A stretch of 56,775 nt of DNA, taken from Clostridia bacterium. Its GTDB lineage: Bacteria > Bacillota > Clostridia > Oscillospirales > Acutalibacteraceae. The notes under the pieces were generated by a model. It worked only from the letters and a program-made list of their open reading frames with translations, had not been told where the DNA came from and searched no databases. The stretch spans positions 1 to 56,775 of the forward strand of contig JAGBHV010000042.1 in assembly GCA_017935325.1 (NCBI GenBank), given 5' to 3'. A program made the position numbers and the translations under genes. The stretch's first letter is position 1. Every line of letters starts with the position of its first letter. This document shows positions 7,953 to 17,833 of this stretch, one piece after another.

Positions 7953-10388
7953 ATGTATAAATTTTCAGGCTTTACGGAAAAAGCAAACGGCGCTCTGAAT
8001 GAAGCGATGATATCTGCAGAAAATTTAGGCCACGCATATGTAGGCAGTGAACATCTTCTGATGGGTCTTTTGTCTGTAGAAGGAGTGGCGTCAAGTGTTC
8101 TCTCCTCAAAGGGCATAACGAAACAGAAGGTAGAAGATATACTCAGAATGAGTGTAGGCGTCGGCACTCCCACTTCCCTTACACCTGCTGATTTTACACC
8201 GAGGTCAAAGCATATTGTGGAATACGCTGTGGCGCTTGCATCTTCTTCAGGCCAGGCACTTGTCGGCACAGAACACATTCTGCTTTCAATTATAAAGGAG
8301 AGCGAAGGCCTTGCCGTGAGCATAATTTCCGAACTCGGAGTTGCAATTAACGAATTATCATCAGAAATCAGTAAAGCTTTTGAAAATTCAAACGGTGACA
8401 ATTCCGGAAAACGTGATGCAAAAACAAAATCAAATGTGCCCACTCTGGAAAAATTCGGCAGAAATTTAACTGAGCTTGCAACGCAGAACAAAATTGACCC
8501 TGTTATCGGCAGACAGAAAGAGATTGAAAGAGTTATTCAGATTCTGTCAAGAAGGACAAAAAATAATCCCTGTCTTATAGGTGAGCCGGGTGTAGGTAAA
8601 ACCGCAATTGCAGAAGGTCTTGCTCTTAAAATTGCAGAGGGTGAAGTGCCTGAACTTCTGAAAGATAAAAAGCTGTATACCCTTGACCTTACGGGTATGG
8701 TAGCAGGCACAAAGTACAGAGGCGATTTTGAAGAGAGAATAAAAACCGCAATGGATGAAGTGAAAAAAGCAGGCGACGTTATTCTGTTTATCGATGAAAT
8801 CCACACGCTTATCGGTGCAGGCTCTGCAGAAGGCGCAGTTGATGCCGCGAATATCCTTAAGCCTTCATTGGCACGCGGTGAAATTCAGCTTATCGGAGCA
8901 ACAACAATAGATGAATACAGAAAGCATATAGAAAAGGATGCGGCTCTGGAAAGACGTTTTCAGCCTGTAACGGTAGGTGAACCCAGCGAAGAAGAAGCGA
9001 TTGAAATTCTCAAAGGTCTTAAGGATAAATACGAAGCTCATCATAAAATCAAAATAACGGAGGAGTCAATTGATGCGGCAGTAAAGCTTTCGTCAAGATA
9101 TATCGGTGACAGATTCCTGCCCGATAAAGCGATTGACCTGATTGACGAAGCAGCATCAAAGGTAAGGCTTCGCGCATATACAACTCCGTCTGATTTAAAG
9201 GAAATGGAAGATAAAATCAAATCAATCCGCGGAGAAAAAGAACATGCAGTTACAAATCAGGATTTTGAAACGGCGGCAACTCTGCGCGATGAAGAAAAGA
9301 AATTAACGTCTCTGCTTGAAGAGAAAAAAGAAGAATGGCGCAAAGAAATGTCAGGCTTCAGCGGAGAAGTAACACCTGAAGAAATTGCAGAAATAGTGGC
9401 AGACTGGACTGGAATTCCCGTAACGCAGCTGACAGAAGAAGAAAGCGCAAGGCTTCTTAAAATGGAAGAAGTACTTCACGAAAGAATTGTCGGTCAGGAT
9501 GAAGCGGTAACCGCAGTTGCAAAAGCAATAAGGCGAGGCAGAGCAGGTCTTAAAGACCCGAAAAGACCTACAGGTTCGTTTATTTTCCTCGGACCTACAG
9601 GTGTGGGTAAAACAGAACTCTGCAAGACGCTTGCATCATCAATGTTCGGCTCTGAAAGTGCGATGATTCGCTTTGATATGTCAGAATATATGGAAAAACA
9701 CACCGTATCACGTCTTGTGGGTTCTCCTCCCGGATACGTGGGCTATGATGAAGGCGGACAGCTGACGGAAGCAATACGCAGAAAACCATATTCCGTTGTT
9801 CTGTTTGATGAAATTGAAAAAGCGCATCCCGATGTTTTCAATATTCTTCTTCAGATTCTCGAAGACGGTATACTGACAGATTCCCAGGGCAGAAAAGTTG
9901 ATTTCAAAAACTGCATCATTATTATGACTTCAAACGTGGGCGCAAAGCTGATAACAGATAAAAAATCATCTTTCGGTTTCTCTGCCGAATCGTCAGACAA
10001 TATGTCCCATGAAAAAATCAAGGAATCTGTTTTAGGCGAACTGAAGCAATGCTTCAAACCTGAATTCCTCAACAGAATTGACGATATCATAGTATTCAGA
10101 CAGTTGACACAGAATGATATTGAAGAAATTGCAAAACGTATGCTTTCATCACTCAGAAAGAGAGTTTTACAGCTCGGCATTGAAATTGATTTTTCAGACG
10201 AAGCAATCAGCAAAATTGCCGATGCAGGTTTTGACCCTGTTTACGGTGCAAGACCCCTGAGACGTGCAATTCAGTCAAAGATTGAAGATACTTTATCAGA
10301 GCTTATGCTTGACAACGGCGTAAAAGCGGGAAACAAGTATATCTGCAATGTAAACGAAGAAACTTTTGTTTTCAATGAAGTTAATTAA
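7953..10388 (+). CDS. clpC: ClpC AAA+ unfoldase of the ClpCP protease
   Basis: ClpC is a HSP100 unfoldase that feeds phospho-arginine-marked or adaptor-bound proteins into ClpP. The 811-residue product has a double Clp-N domain (about 3-145), a first AAA module with Walker A GEPGVGKT (about 210-217) and Walker B FIDEIHT, a middle domain with a UVR-like segment (about 430-450), and a second AAA module with Walker A GPTGVGKT (about 547-554). The length is normal for ClpC. The ATG has ACGGAGG upstream. It is the last gene of the CtsR operon, and I see no terminator between it and the hrcA promoter. Confidence 0.96.
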   Translation: MYKFSGFTEKANGALNEAMISAENLGHAYVGSEHLLMGLLSVEGVASSVLSSKGITKQKVEDILRMSVGVGTPTSLTPADFTPRSKHIVEYAVALASSSGQALVGTEHILLSIIKESEGLAVSIISELGVAINELSSEISKAFENSNGDNSGKRDAKTKSNVPTLEKFGRNLTELATQNKIDPVIGRQKEIERVIQILSRRTKNNPCLIGEPGVGKTAIAEGLALKIAEGEVPELLKDKKLYTLDLTGMVAGTKYRGDFEERIKTAMDEVKKAGDVILFIDEIHTLIGAGSAEGAVDAANILKPSLARGEIQLIGATTIDEYRKHIEKDAALERRFQPVTVGEPSEEEAIEILKGLKDKYEAHHKIKITEESIDAAVKLSSRYIGDRFLPDKAIDLIDEAASKVRLRAYTTPSDLKEMEDKIKSIRGEKEHAVTNQDFETAATLRDEEKKLTSLLEEKKEEWRKEMSGFSGEVTPEEIAEIVADWTGIPVTQLTEEESARLLKMEEVLHERIVGQDEAVTAVAKAIRRGRAGLKDPKRPTGSFIFLGPTGVGKTELCKTLASSMFGSESAMIRFDMSEYMEKHTVSRLVGSPPGYVGYDEGGQLTEAIRRKPYSVVLFDEIEKAHPDVFNILLQILEDGILTDSQGRKVDFKNCIIIMTSNVGAKLITDKKSSFGFSAESSDNMSHEKIKESVLGELKQCFKPEFLNRIDDIIVFRQLTQNDIEEIAKRMLSSLRKRVLQLGIEIDFSDEAISKIADAGFDPVYGARPLRRAIQSKIEDTLSELMLDNGVKAGNKYICNVNEETFVFNEVN

Positions 10389-10410
10389 CAAAGTGTTTAC
10401 ATTTAAAATA

Positions 10411-10439
10411 TTGACATTATTTCCCATCAGTTGTATATT
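10411..10439 (+). promoter_or_regulatory. Sigma-A promoter of hrcA-grpE-dnaK-dnaJ
   Basis: -35 TTGACA (10411-10416), 17-bp spacer, -10 TATATT (10434-10439). The transcription start is expected at about 10446, so the CIRCE element begins about 5 nt into the transcript. Confidence 0.9.
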
Positions 10440-10450
10440 ATATGTAGACT

Positions 10451-10477
10451 TTAGCACTCTCGTTTATCGAGTGCTAA
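10451..10477 (+). promoter_or_regulatory. CIRCE element (HrcA operator)
   Basis: TTAGCACTC (10451-10459), 9-bp spacer, GAGTGCTAA (10469-10477): a perfect consensus CIRCE inverted repeat. It is the HrcA-binding operator controlling the class I heat-shock operon that follows. Confidence 0.98.
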
Positions 10478-10501
10478 AGCACATATAAGGACGGTGAGAA
10501 T

Positions 10502-11527
10502 ATGGGAATGACAGAGCGTAAAAAGCAGATTCTTGCAGCCGTTATAGAAAGATATATAAAAACAGGGGAGCCTGTAGGTTCAAAGATATTGCTTGAAAGC
10601 CTTGAGTTTTCCGTTTCTTCCGCAACTGTCAGAAATGAAATGGCAGAGCTTGCTGAAATGGGCTATCTTGAACAGCCACATACTTCATCAGGCAGAATAC
10701 CTACCCAGAAGGGTTACAGGTATTACGTTGATGAACTGATGTGCGAAAGGGCCCTTGAAGAAGACCAGAGAAGAAGAATTGATATGATGCTCGGCACTCA
10801 CTTCGGTGACCCGGAAAAACTTCTGAAAGAAGCATCGGCAATTTTAGCAGATATCACAGATTGCGCGGTTGTAACTACAACACCCACAAGTGCAGGGGCT
10901 CTGATACGCAAAGTAGAGCTTGTGCCCGTCAGTCGCAGAACTGCAATTGTGGTAATGCTCACTTCTTCAGGTATACTTAAAAATAAAGTCTGCAAAACAG
11001 ATACCGATATCACGGAAAATATCGTTCAGGTATTTTATAAAATGGCAGCAGAAAAATTTATCGGCAAACCTCTCAGAAGTATGGCAGATATAGTTTTGCA
11101 GAGCCTTGTGGTATCTCTCGGCGAATACGCACTTGCGATGAGCCCCATAGTTGTGGCTTTGTCGGATTTAGCGCAGGATGCAATGAAAGCCGATATCGTT
11201 CTCGGCGGTCAGCAGAATCTTTTTAATAACAGTGAAATCAGTTCGGATGTATTCGGTATAATGGAATTTCTTTCAAAAAGAGATACACTTTTGAATGTAC
11301 TTTCCGGCACTAATAACGGACTGAATGTATATATCGGCAAGGAAAATCCGTTTACTCCGCTTCAGTATTCAAGTATGATTGTGTCTCCGTACACAGTTTC
11401 GGATTCTTTAGGAGGAGCTTTCGGAATTATAGGTCCGACACGAATGGACTACGCAAGGCTTGTGCCTAGCGTGAAATATTTAACTAAACTTGTCGGTGAG
11501 ATTATCAGTGCAGAAAGGGATGAATAA
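10502..11527 (+). CDS. hrcA: Heat-inducible transcription repressor HrcA
   Basis: HrcA represses the dnaK operon by binding CIRCE, and its folding depends on GroEL. The 341-residue product has an N-terminal winged helix (MTERKKQILAAVIERYI to about residue 75, including SSATVRNEMAEL and TSSGRIPTQKGYRYYVD), then GAF-like and dimerisation regions. The ATG at 10502 has AGGACGGTGA upstream; the ATG at 10508 is an alternative. It is autoregulated by the CIRCE just upstream and is the first gene of hrcA-grpE-dnaK-dnaJ. Confidence 0.96.
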   Translation: MGMTERKKQILAAVIERYIKTGEPVGSKILLESLEFSVSSATVRNEMAELAEMGYLEQPHTSSGRIPTQKGYRYYVDELMCERALEEDQRRRIDMMLGTHFGDPEKLLKEASAILADITDCAVVTTTPTSAGALIRKVELVPVSRRTAIVVMLTSSGILKNKVCKTDTDITENIVQVFYKMAAEKFIGKPLRSMADIVLQSLVVSLGEYALAMSPIVVALSDLAQDAMKADIVLGGQQNLFNNSEISSDVFGIMEFLSKRDTLLNVLSGTNNGLNVYIGKENPFTPLQYSSMIVSPYTVSDSLGGAFGIIGPTRMDYARLVPSVKYLTKLVGEIISAERDE

Positions 11528-11528
11528 A

Positions 11529-12044
11529 GTGGCAGAAGAAATCAAAGAAGAAGTAAAAGAAGAAAAGAAAGAATCAAAAAAAGAAGCTAAAGTAAAAAAG
11601 GCTGATAAAATTGAAAAGCTTGAAAAAGAGCTTGAAGAAAAAAATAATCAGATGCTTCGTCTTGCTGCGGAATATGACAATTTCAGAAAACGCACACAGC
11701 GTGAGAAAGAAGCAATTCACGGCGATACAAAAGCACAGCTTATCGGCGAACTTCTTGCAGTAGCCGATAATTTCGAAAGAGCACTTGCAAACGAAAACGG
11801 CAGTGCCGAAGACCTTCACAAAGGTTTTGAAATGATTTCAAAACAGTTTGACGATATTTTAGCTAAAAATTCAGTTGAAAAATTCGGCGAAAAAGGCGAA
11901 GAGTTTGACCCGAATATTCACAGCGGCGTAATGCACGTTGATGATGAAACACTTGGTGAAAACACAATTGCAGAAGTTTTCAGCAAGGGATACAGAATGG
12001 GTGACAGAATAATCCGTCACGCAGTAGTAAAAGTTGCAAACTAA
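11529..12044 (+). CDS. grpE: Nucleotide exchange factor GrpE
   Basis: GrpE releases ADP from DnaK. The product has a highly charged Lys/Glu N-terminus, a long coiled coil (about 25-80) and the C-terminal beta domain ending in GYRMGDRIIRHAVVKV, a family signature. Two starts are possible. ATG 11520 overlaps the hrcA stop but abuts the AAAGGG ribosome site with no spacing. GTG 11529 has that site 9 bases upstream and is chosen here (171 residues). Coupled to hrcA either way. Confidence 0.93.
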   Translation: MAEEIKEEVKEEKKESKKEAKVKKADKIEKLEKELEEKNNQMLRLAAEYDNFRKRTQREKEAIHGDTKAQLIGELLAVADNFERALANENGSAEDLHKGFEMISKQFDDILAKNSVEKFGEKGEEFDPNIHSGVMHVDDETLGENTIAEVFSKGYRMGDRIIRHAVVKVAN

Positions 12045-13913
<1,869 letters not shown>

Positions 13914-13962
13914 TATATCCTAAATTTTTTAATGATTTATTCATAAGTTGGTGCTAAAATAA

Positions 13963-14001
13963 ACAAGTGACGAACCGAAAAGCTTTCGGTTCGCCGCTTG
14001 T
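13963..14001 (+). other. 18-bp intercistronic hairpin between dnaK and dnaJ
   Basis: Arms 13963-13980 and 13984-14001 pair along 18 positions with two mismatches or wobbles, around a 3-nt loop. No T run follows (next bases CATGTATAG), so it is not a normal terminator. It ends 19 nt before the dnaJ ribosome site and could stabilise or process the mRNA, or lower dnaJ expression. Function is inferred. Confidence 0.6.
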
Positions 14002-14033
14002 CATGTATAGTCATTATAAAGGAGCCGGTTTTA

Positions 14034-15206
14034 TTGGCTGATAAACGCGATTATTATGAGGTGCTCGGTATTCAGAAGGGTGCTTCAGACGATGAAATAA
14101 AAAAAGCATACAGAAAGATGGCGAAAAAGTACCATCCCGACTTAAACCCCGGTGACAAAAAAGCCGAAGAAAGCTTCAAGGAAGTCAATGAAGCCTATGA
14201 AGTACTTTCTGACAGCACAAAGAAGTCACGTTATGACCAGTTCGGTCACGCAGGCGTTGACCCGAATTTCGGTGCAGGCGGAGCAGGTGGCTTTGGCGGA
14301 GGTTTTGGTGACGGAATGGAATTTGACCTTGGTGATATTTTCGGCAGTTTCTTTGGCGGCGGTTTCGGCGGCGGAAGACAATCAAATCCTAACGCACCGA
14401 GACGTGGCGAAGATTTGCAGTCAAGAGTTACTGTTTCTTTTGAAGAAGCGGCAAAGGGTTGCAAAAGAACTGTTGAAGTCAACCGTATAGAGACTTGCCC
14501 CGAATGTTCAGGCTCAGGTGCGCAGAAAGGTACTAATCCTACCACTTGTCCCGAATGTAACGGCAGAGGTCAGGTGAATGTTCAGCAGAGAACGCCTTTC
14601 GGTGTGATGTCAACCACAAGACAGTGTACACGTTGCGGCGGTAAAGGTAAAATTATTTCTTCACCATGTTCAAAATGTCACGGCAACGGCAGAGTTTCCA
14701 AACGCACAACGATTGAAGTAAATATTCCAGCAGGTATAGATGACAGGCAGGTAATCAATCTCAGAGGCGAGGGTAACAAGGGCGCAAACGGCGGTCCGTC
14801 AGGTGACCTGAAGGTGGCTGTGTTCGTGAATTCACACCCGTTCTTTGAGAGGGAAGGCTTCAATGTATGGTGCAATATCACTGTATCTTTTGCACAGGCG
14901 GTTCTCGGTGACAGCTTGCTTGTTGAAACGCTCGACGGTAAAGTGAAATATGATTTGCCGGCAGGTACACAGCCGGGCAAAGTTTTTGTACTTAAAGGCA
15001 GAGGTATCCCGATTCTCAACGGAAGAGGAAAGGGCGACCAGCTTATACGTATTAATGTTGATGTTCCGAAACATCTTACAGCTCACCAGAAAGAGCTTAT
15101 CCGTCAGTTCCAGGAGGAATTCGGACCGAACGGCAATCAGGCTGAAACTTACAAAGGTTCAGGCGCTGAAGAAAAGAAAGGCTTTTTCGGCAAACGAAAG
15201 AAATAA
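14034..15206 (+). CDS. dnaJ: Chaperone protein DnaJ (Hsp40, type I)
   Basis: DnaJ is the J-domain co-chaperone stimulating DnaK ATPase. The 390-residue product has the J domain with the HPD motif (in [10 protein letters not shown], about 35), a Gly/Phe-rich linker (about 75-125), four CxxCxGxG zinc repeats ([32 protein letters not shown]) and the C-terminal substrate domain. The start is TTG 14034, with GGAG at 14021-14024 (9-base spacing) and the conserved [11 protein letters not shown] directly after it. An upstream extension to 13998 would overlap the hairpin and is unlikely. A terminator follows. Confidence 0.95.
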   Translation: MADKRDYYEVLGIQKGASDDEIKKAYRKMAKKYHPDLNPGDKKAEESFKEVNEAYEVLSDSTKKSRYDQFGHAGVDPNFGAGGAGGFGGGFGDGMEFDLGDIFGSFFGGGFGGGRQSNPNAPRRGEDLQSRVTVSFEEAAKGCKRTVEVNRIETCPECSGSGAQKGTNPTTCPECNGRGQVNVQQRTPFGVMSTTRQCTRCGGKGKIISSPCSKCHGNGRVSKRTTIEVNIPAGIDDRQVINLRGEGNKGANGGPSGDLKVAVFVNSHPFFEREGFNVWCNITVSFAQAVLGDSLLVETLDGKVKYDLPAGTQPGKVFVLKGRGIPILNGRGKGDQLIRINVDVPKHLTAHQKELIRQFQEEFGPNGNQAETYKGSGAEEKKGFFGKRKK

Positions 15207-15213
15207 AAAAATT

Positions 15214-15245
15214 AACGGTGCAGTTTTTACTGCACCGTTTTTTAC
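15214..15245 (+). terminator. Terminator of the dnaK operon
   Basis: 10-bp stem AACGGTGCAG/CTGCACCGTT (15214-15223 with 15230-15239), loop TTTTTA, followed by a T run. It ends the plus-strand heat-shock transcript 8 nt after dnaJ. Confidence 0.93.
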
Positions 15246-15315
15246 ATCGCATGGGGAGGGTTCCCAAGCTCGCCTTATGTTTTTATAATTTATTGCACAA
15301 ATTACAATTAACATT

Positions 15316-15448
15316 CGTAGGGGCGCCCATTGGGCGTCCGCCTGAAAATTACGCATAATTTAATTTTAACACTCGTAGGGCAGGGCCTTGGTCCTGCCGC
15401 CAAATCTTACGCAAAATAACAAACGGCGGGAGCAAGCCCCCGCCCTAC
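15316..15448 (+). repeat. Cluster of three small GC-rich palindromic repeats
   Basis: Three related 24-28-nt palindromes lie at 15316-15342, 15374-15401 and, in inverted orientation, 15425-15448. All share a GTAGGG edge and a CCGCC edge around variable complementary GC arms, in an otherwise AT-rich gap. The 15207-15738 interval holds no gene: it contains two terminators, these palindromes and the two-hairpin element at 15471. Similar short palindromes are common in the intergenic DNA of gut Clostridia (from memory). Confidence 0.75.
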
Positions 15449-15470
15449 AATAACGTTTTAGACATAGCGA

Positions 15471-15635
15471 TAAATTATAATTTGTCGTTAACATTTCCAA
15501 ACGTGTCATTCTAGAGCGACAGCGAAGAATCTCGTTTGGAAATGCTTTATGTGTTGCCATTTTGAGATCCTTCGCTTTCGCTCAAGGATGACAGCAAAAT
15601 GGCAAGGTTAGTTACATATAAATTACAATTTGTCT
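15471..15635 (+). repeat. Two-hairpin modular repeat, copy 1
   Basis: Hairpin A has arms ACATTTCCAAACG (15490-15502) and CGTTTGGAAATG (15533-15544). Hairpin B has arms GCCATTTTG (15556-15564) and CAAAATGGC (15595-15603). Each encloses a related core: GTCATTCT..GAGCG..AGCGAAGAATCT in A, and the inverted, slightly different GTCATCCT version in B. The element lies between AAATTATAATTT-type sequences (15472-15483 and 15621-15632). Other copies are at 48124, 54451 and 56631. Confidence 0.9.
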
Positions 15636-15694
15636 ATGAATTTATTTTATTTTCACAGGGGCTTTGCCCACATAGTTTTGGAATAAATATACAC

Positions 15695-15736
15695 AAAAAA
15701 CACGGTGCAGATTTTTAAACCTGCACCGTGTTTTTT
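15695..15736 (-). terminator. Terminator of the rmuC-to-folA operon
   Basis: A 16-bp stem (15695-15710 with 15721-15736) of A-tract/CACGGTGCAG type with a 10-nt loop. It lies 3 nt past the folA stop and gives a T run on the minus strand. It can work in both directions. Confidence 0.9.
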
Positions 15737-15738
15737 GC

Positions 15739-16230
15739 TTATTTTCTTTTGTAAGTACAGAATTTGAATTTAATTCCGTTTTCTTCTTTGACTTCACTTT
15801 CTTCTGCCAAATACCATTCTTCGTCCTCGTCAAGGTTGGGGAAAAATTTATCGCTCTTTTCTGCTTCCGAATCAATTTTAGAAACTATTGCAGTATCGCA
15901 GAACGGGAGCATCTGCTTGTAAATTGATTCACCGCCGATAACAACGATGTTATCTGTATCTTCATCTTTCAGAAGATTTACGGCATCTTCAACGCTTCTT
16001 GCAACTTCTGCACCCTCAACAGAATAACTTTCATCTCTTGAAAGTATAATATTGCGTCTGTTTTTTAGGGGAGCACCTTTCGGAAAGGTTGCCAGAGTTT
16101 TTCTGCCGAGAATAACTGTTTTGCCTTCGGTAAGACGACGGAAATTTTTCAGGTCTTCCGAAATGTGGAAAAGAAGATTTCCGTCATTTCCGATTCCCCA
16201 GTTTTTATCTACTGCTACTACCTGAAACAT
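15739..16230 (-). CDS. folA: Dihydrofolate reductase
   Basis: The enzyme reduces dihydrofolate to tetrahydrofolate with NADPH and recycles the dihydrofolate made by ThyA. The 163-residue product shows the family pattern: AVDKNWGIGNDGNLLFH (about 5-21), the active-site acid in HISEDLKNF (Glu about 24), VILGRKTLATFP (about 39-50) and the NADPH-binding IVVIGGESIYKQML (about 95-108). Its ATG overlaps the thyA stop by one base, so the pair is translationally coupled. It is the last gene of a long minus-strand operon. Confidence 0.95.
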   Translation of the reverse strand: MFQVVAVDKNWGIGNDGNLLFHISEDLKNFRRLTEGKTVILGRKTLATFPKGAPLKNRRNIILSRDESYSVEGAEVARSVEDAVNLLKDEDTDNIVVIGGESIYKQMLPFCDTAIVSKIDSEAEKSDKFFPNLDEDEEWYLAEESEVKEENGIKFKFCTYKRK

Positions 16231-17060
16231 CAGATTGCCACCTCGATTTTTTCATTGAAATCATTTGCCTGATAATTTTCAAGGCTGAAACTGTCTACTG
16301 TGAAATCGTAGAAATTTTTGATGCTTGTATCAATTTTGAAAACAGGTGCTTCAAACTGCGGATTTTCAATAAGCTTTTTAACCTGAGGAATATGTCTGTC
16401 GTAAATATGAGCATCTGCCACAACGTGAACAAATTCACCCACCTTAAGACCGCTTACCTGAGCAAACATATGAACAAGCACTGCGTACTGACAAACATTC
16501 CAGTTATTTGCTGTGAGCATATCCTGCGAACGCTGGTTGAGGATTGCGTTGAGCTTATCGCCTGTTACATTGAGAATAAGTCCGTAAGCACAAGGTGCAA
16601 GTCCCATTTCATTCAGGTCGTGATGATTATAAAGGTTAGTCATAATTCTTCTGCTCGCAGGGTTGTGCTTTAAATCATAAAGCACTCTGTCAACCTGGTC
16701 AAATTCACCTTCGGGATATTTATGCTTAACGCCTAACTGATAGCCGTAAGCCTTGCCGATTGTGCCGTTTTCATCAGCCCATGAATCCCAGATGTGAGAA
16801 TCAAGCTCAGAGATTTTATTCGATTTCTTCTGCCATATCCAGAGAAGCTCTTTGATGCAGCTTTTGAAAAATGTTTTTCTTACGGTGATAATAGGAAATT
16901 CTTTGCTTAAATCATATCTGTTTACCATGCAGAACTTTTTAATTGTATGTGCCGGTGTGCCGTCTTCCCATTTGGGGCGCACATTCAGTTCTTCATCGGA
17001 ATAACCGTTTTCAAGAATATCTTTTATGTTTTCAACAAAAACTCTGTCTGCGTAACTCAT
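16230..17060 (-). CDS. thyA: Thymidylate synthase ThyA
   Basis: The enzyme makes dTMP from dUMP using methylene-tetrahydrofolate. The 276-residue product has catalytic Cys157 (GLAPCAYGL), the dUMP-binding QRSQDMLTANNWNVCQY and the conserved ADAHIYDRHIPQV near residue 220. The residues around Cys157 (APCAYG rather than PPCH) are typical of a clostridial subgroup. ATG with AAGGAG upstream. It lies 11 nt after the EEP gene and overlaps folA. The thyA-folA pairing is classical; what precedes it in the operon is not. Confidence 0.95.
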   Translation of the reverse strand: MSYADRVFVENIKDILENGYSDEELNVRPKWEDGTPAHTIKKFCMVNRYDLSKEFPIITVRKTFFKSCIKELLWIWQKKSNKISELDSHIWDSWADENGTIGKAYGYQLGVKHKYPEGEFDQVDRVLYDLKHNPASRRIMTNLYNHHDLNEMGLAPCAYGLILNVTGDKLNAILNQRSQDMLTANNWNVCQYAVLVHMFAQVSGLKVGEFVHVVADAHIYDRHIPQVKKLIENPQFEAPVFKIDTSIKNFYDFTVDSFSLENYQANDFNEKIEVAI

Positions 17061-17071
17061 GTCTTTACTCC

Positions 17072-17815
17072 TTAAAATTCAATCTCTGCCACAACAGGGT
17101 AGTGGTCTGAAGGATATTCGCCGTTTATTTTAGTTGTTTCAATAGTATATTTTTTTACGTTGATTTCAGGTGACACCATAATGAAATCAATAATTTCGCC
17201 TTTGTATTCGCCGAATGCATTATATGTAACGCCATCGTCTGAACTTTCAGCAGCAAACTTTGAATCGCGGAGTTTCCCTGAAACAAGACCCTCGTAAAAT
17301 TCAGAACCTTGTGCAAAATTGAAATCGCCTGTAACAATAGTGGGGGCAGAGAAGCTTTCTGCTTTTTCAAATATAAGCTTCATTCCTTCTTTACGTGCTT
17401 CAACACCGATATGGTCAAGGTGAGTGTTAAGATGAATGAATTTTTTGCCGTCTGCTTTATCTCTGAGAAGTACCCATGAGCAGATTCTGACACAAACAGC
17501 GTCCCAGCCTTTGCCGGGTTTATCGGGAGTTTCGGAAAGCCAGAAATTACCGCCGTCAACAACTTCGTATTTGTCTTTTTTATAGAAAACAGCTGAATAT
17601 TCTCCTTTGTTTTTTCCGTCATCACGTCCTACGCCTTCATAGCCGTAGTCAGTGAGGTTTGCTTTGAGATAATCCATCCATTCGGGAGTTGCTTCCTGAA
17701 CACCTAAGGTGTCAGGATTGTTATTGTTGATAATTTCAAGCACCATATGCTCACGTTTTTCTCTTTCATGGCCTTCTTTTCCATAGCAGAGGATATTATA
17801 ACTCATAGTTTTCAT
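17072..17815 (-). CDS. EEP-family phosphodiesterase, cytoplasmic paralogue 1
   Basis: The 247 residues belong to the endonuclease/exonuclease/phosphatase superfamily. The metal and catalytic motifs are all visible: MSYNI (start), GVQEAT (metal Glu), NTHLDHIG, GDFNF (Asp/Asn pair) and the terminal SDHYPVV. There is no signal peptide, unlike the two paralogues upstream (17834-18679 and 18684-19556), with which it shares motif order and the sentence-like WLSETPDKP segment. AGGAG lies 11 bases before the ATG. The substrate (nucleic acid, sphingomyelin-like lipid or inositol phosphate) cannot be told from sequence. Confidence 0.88.
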   Translation of the reverse strand: MKTMSYNILCYGKEGHEREKREHMVLEIINNNNPDTLGVQEATPEWMDYLKANLTDYGYEGVGRDDGKNKGEYSAVFYKKDKYEVVDGGNFWLSETPDKPGKGWDAVCVRICSWVLLRDKADGKKFIHLNTHLDHIGVEARKEGMKLIFEKAESFSAPTIVTGDFNFAQGSEFYEGLVSGKLRDSKFAAESSDDGVTYNAFGEYKGEIIDFIMVSPEINVKKYTIETTKINGEYPSDHYPVVAEIEF

Positions 17816-17833
17816 TGCTTTTCACACTCCTGA

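Noticed and set aside
9851-10213. 120-codon open frame antisense to clpC
   Set aside because: Mirror of the conserved second AAA module; Ser/Ile/Leu-rich composition typical of antisense shadows.
15316-15448. CRISPR-like array
   Set aside because: Only three palindromes of differing sequence, unequal spacing, mixed orientation and no cas genes.
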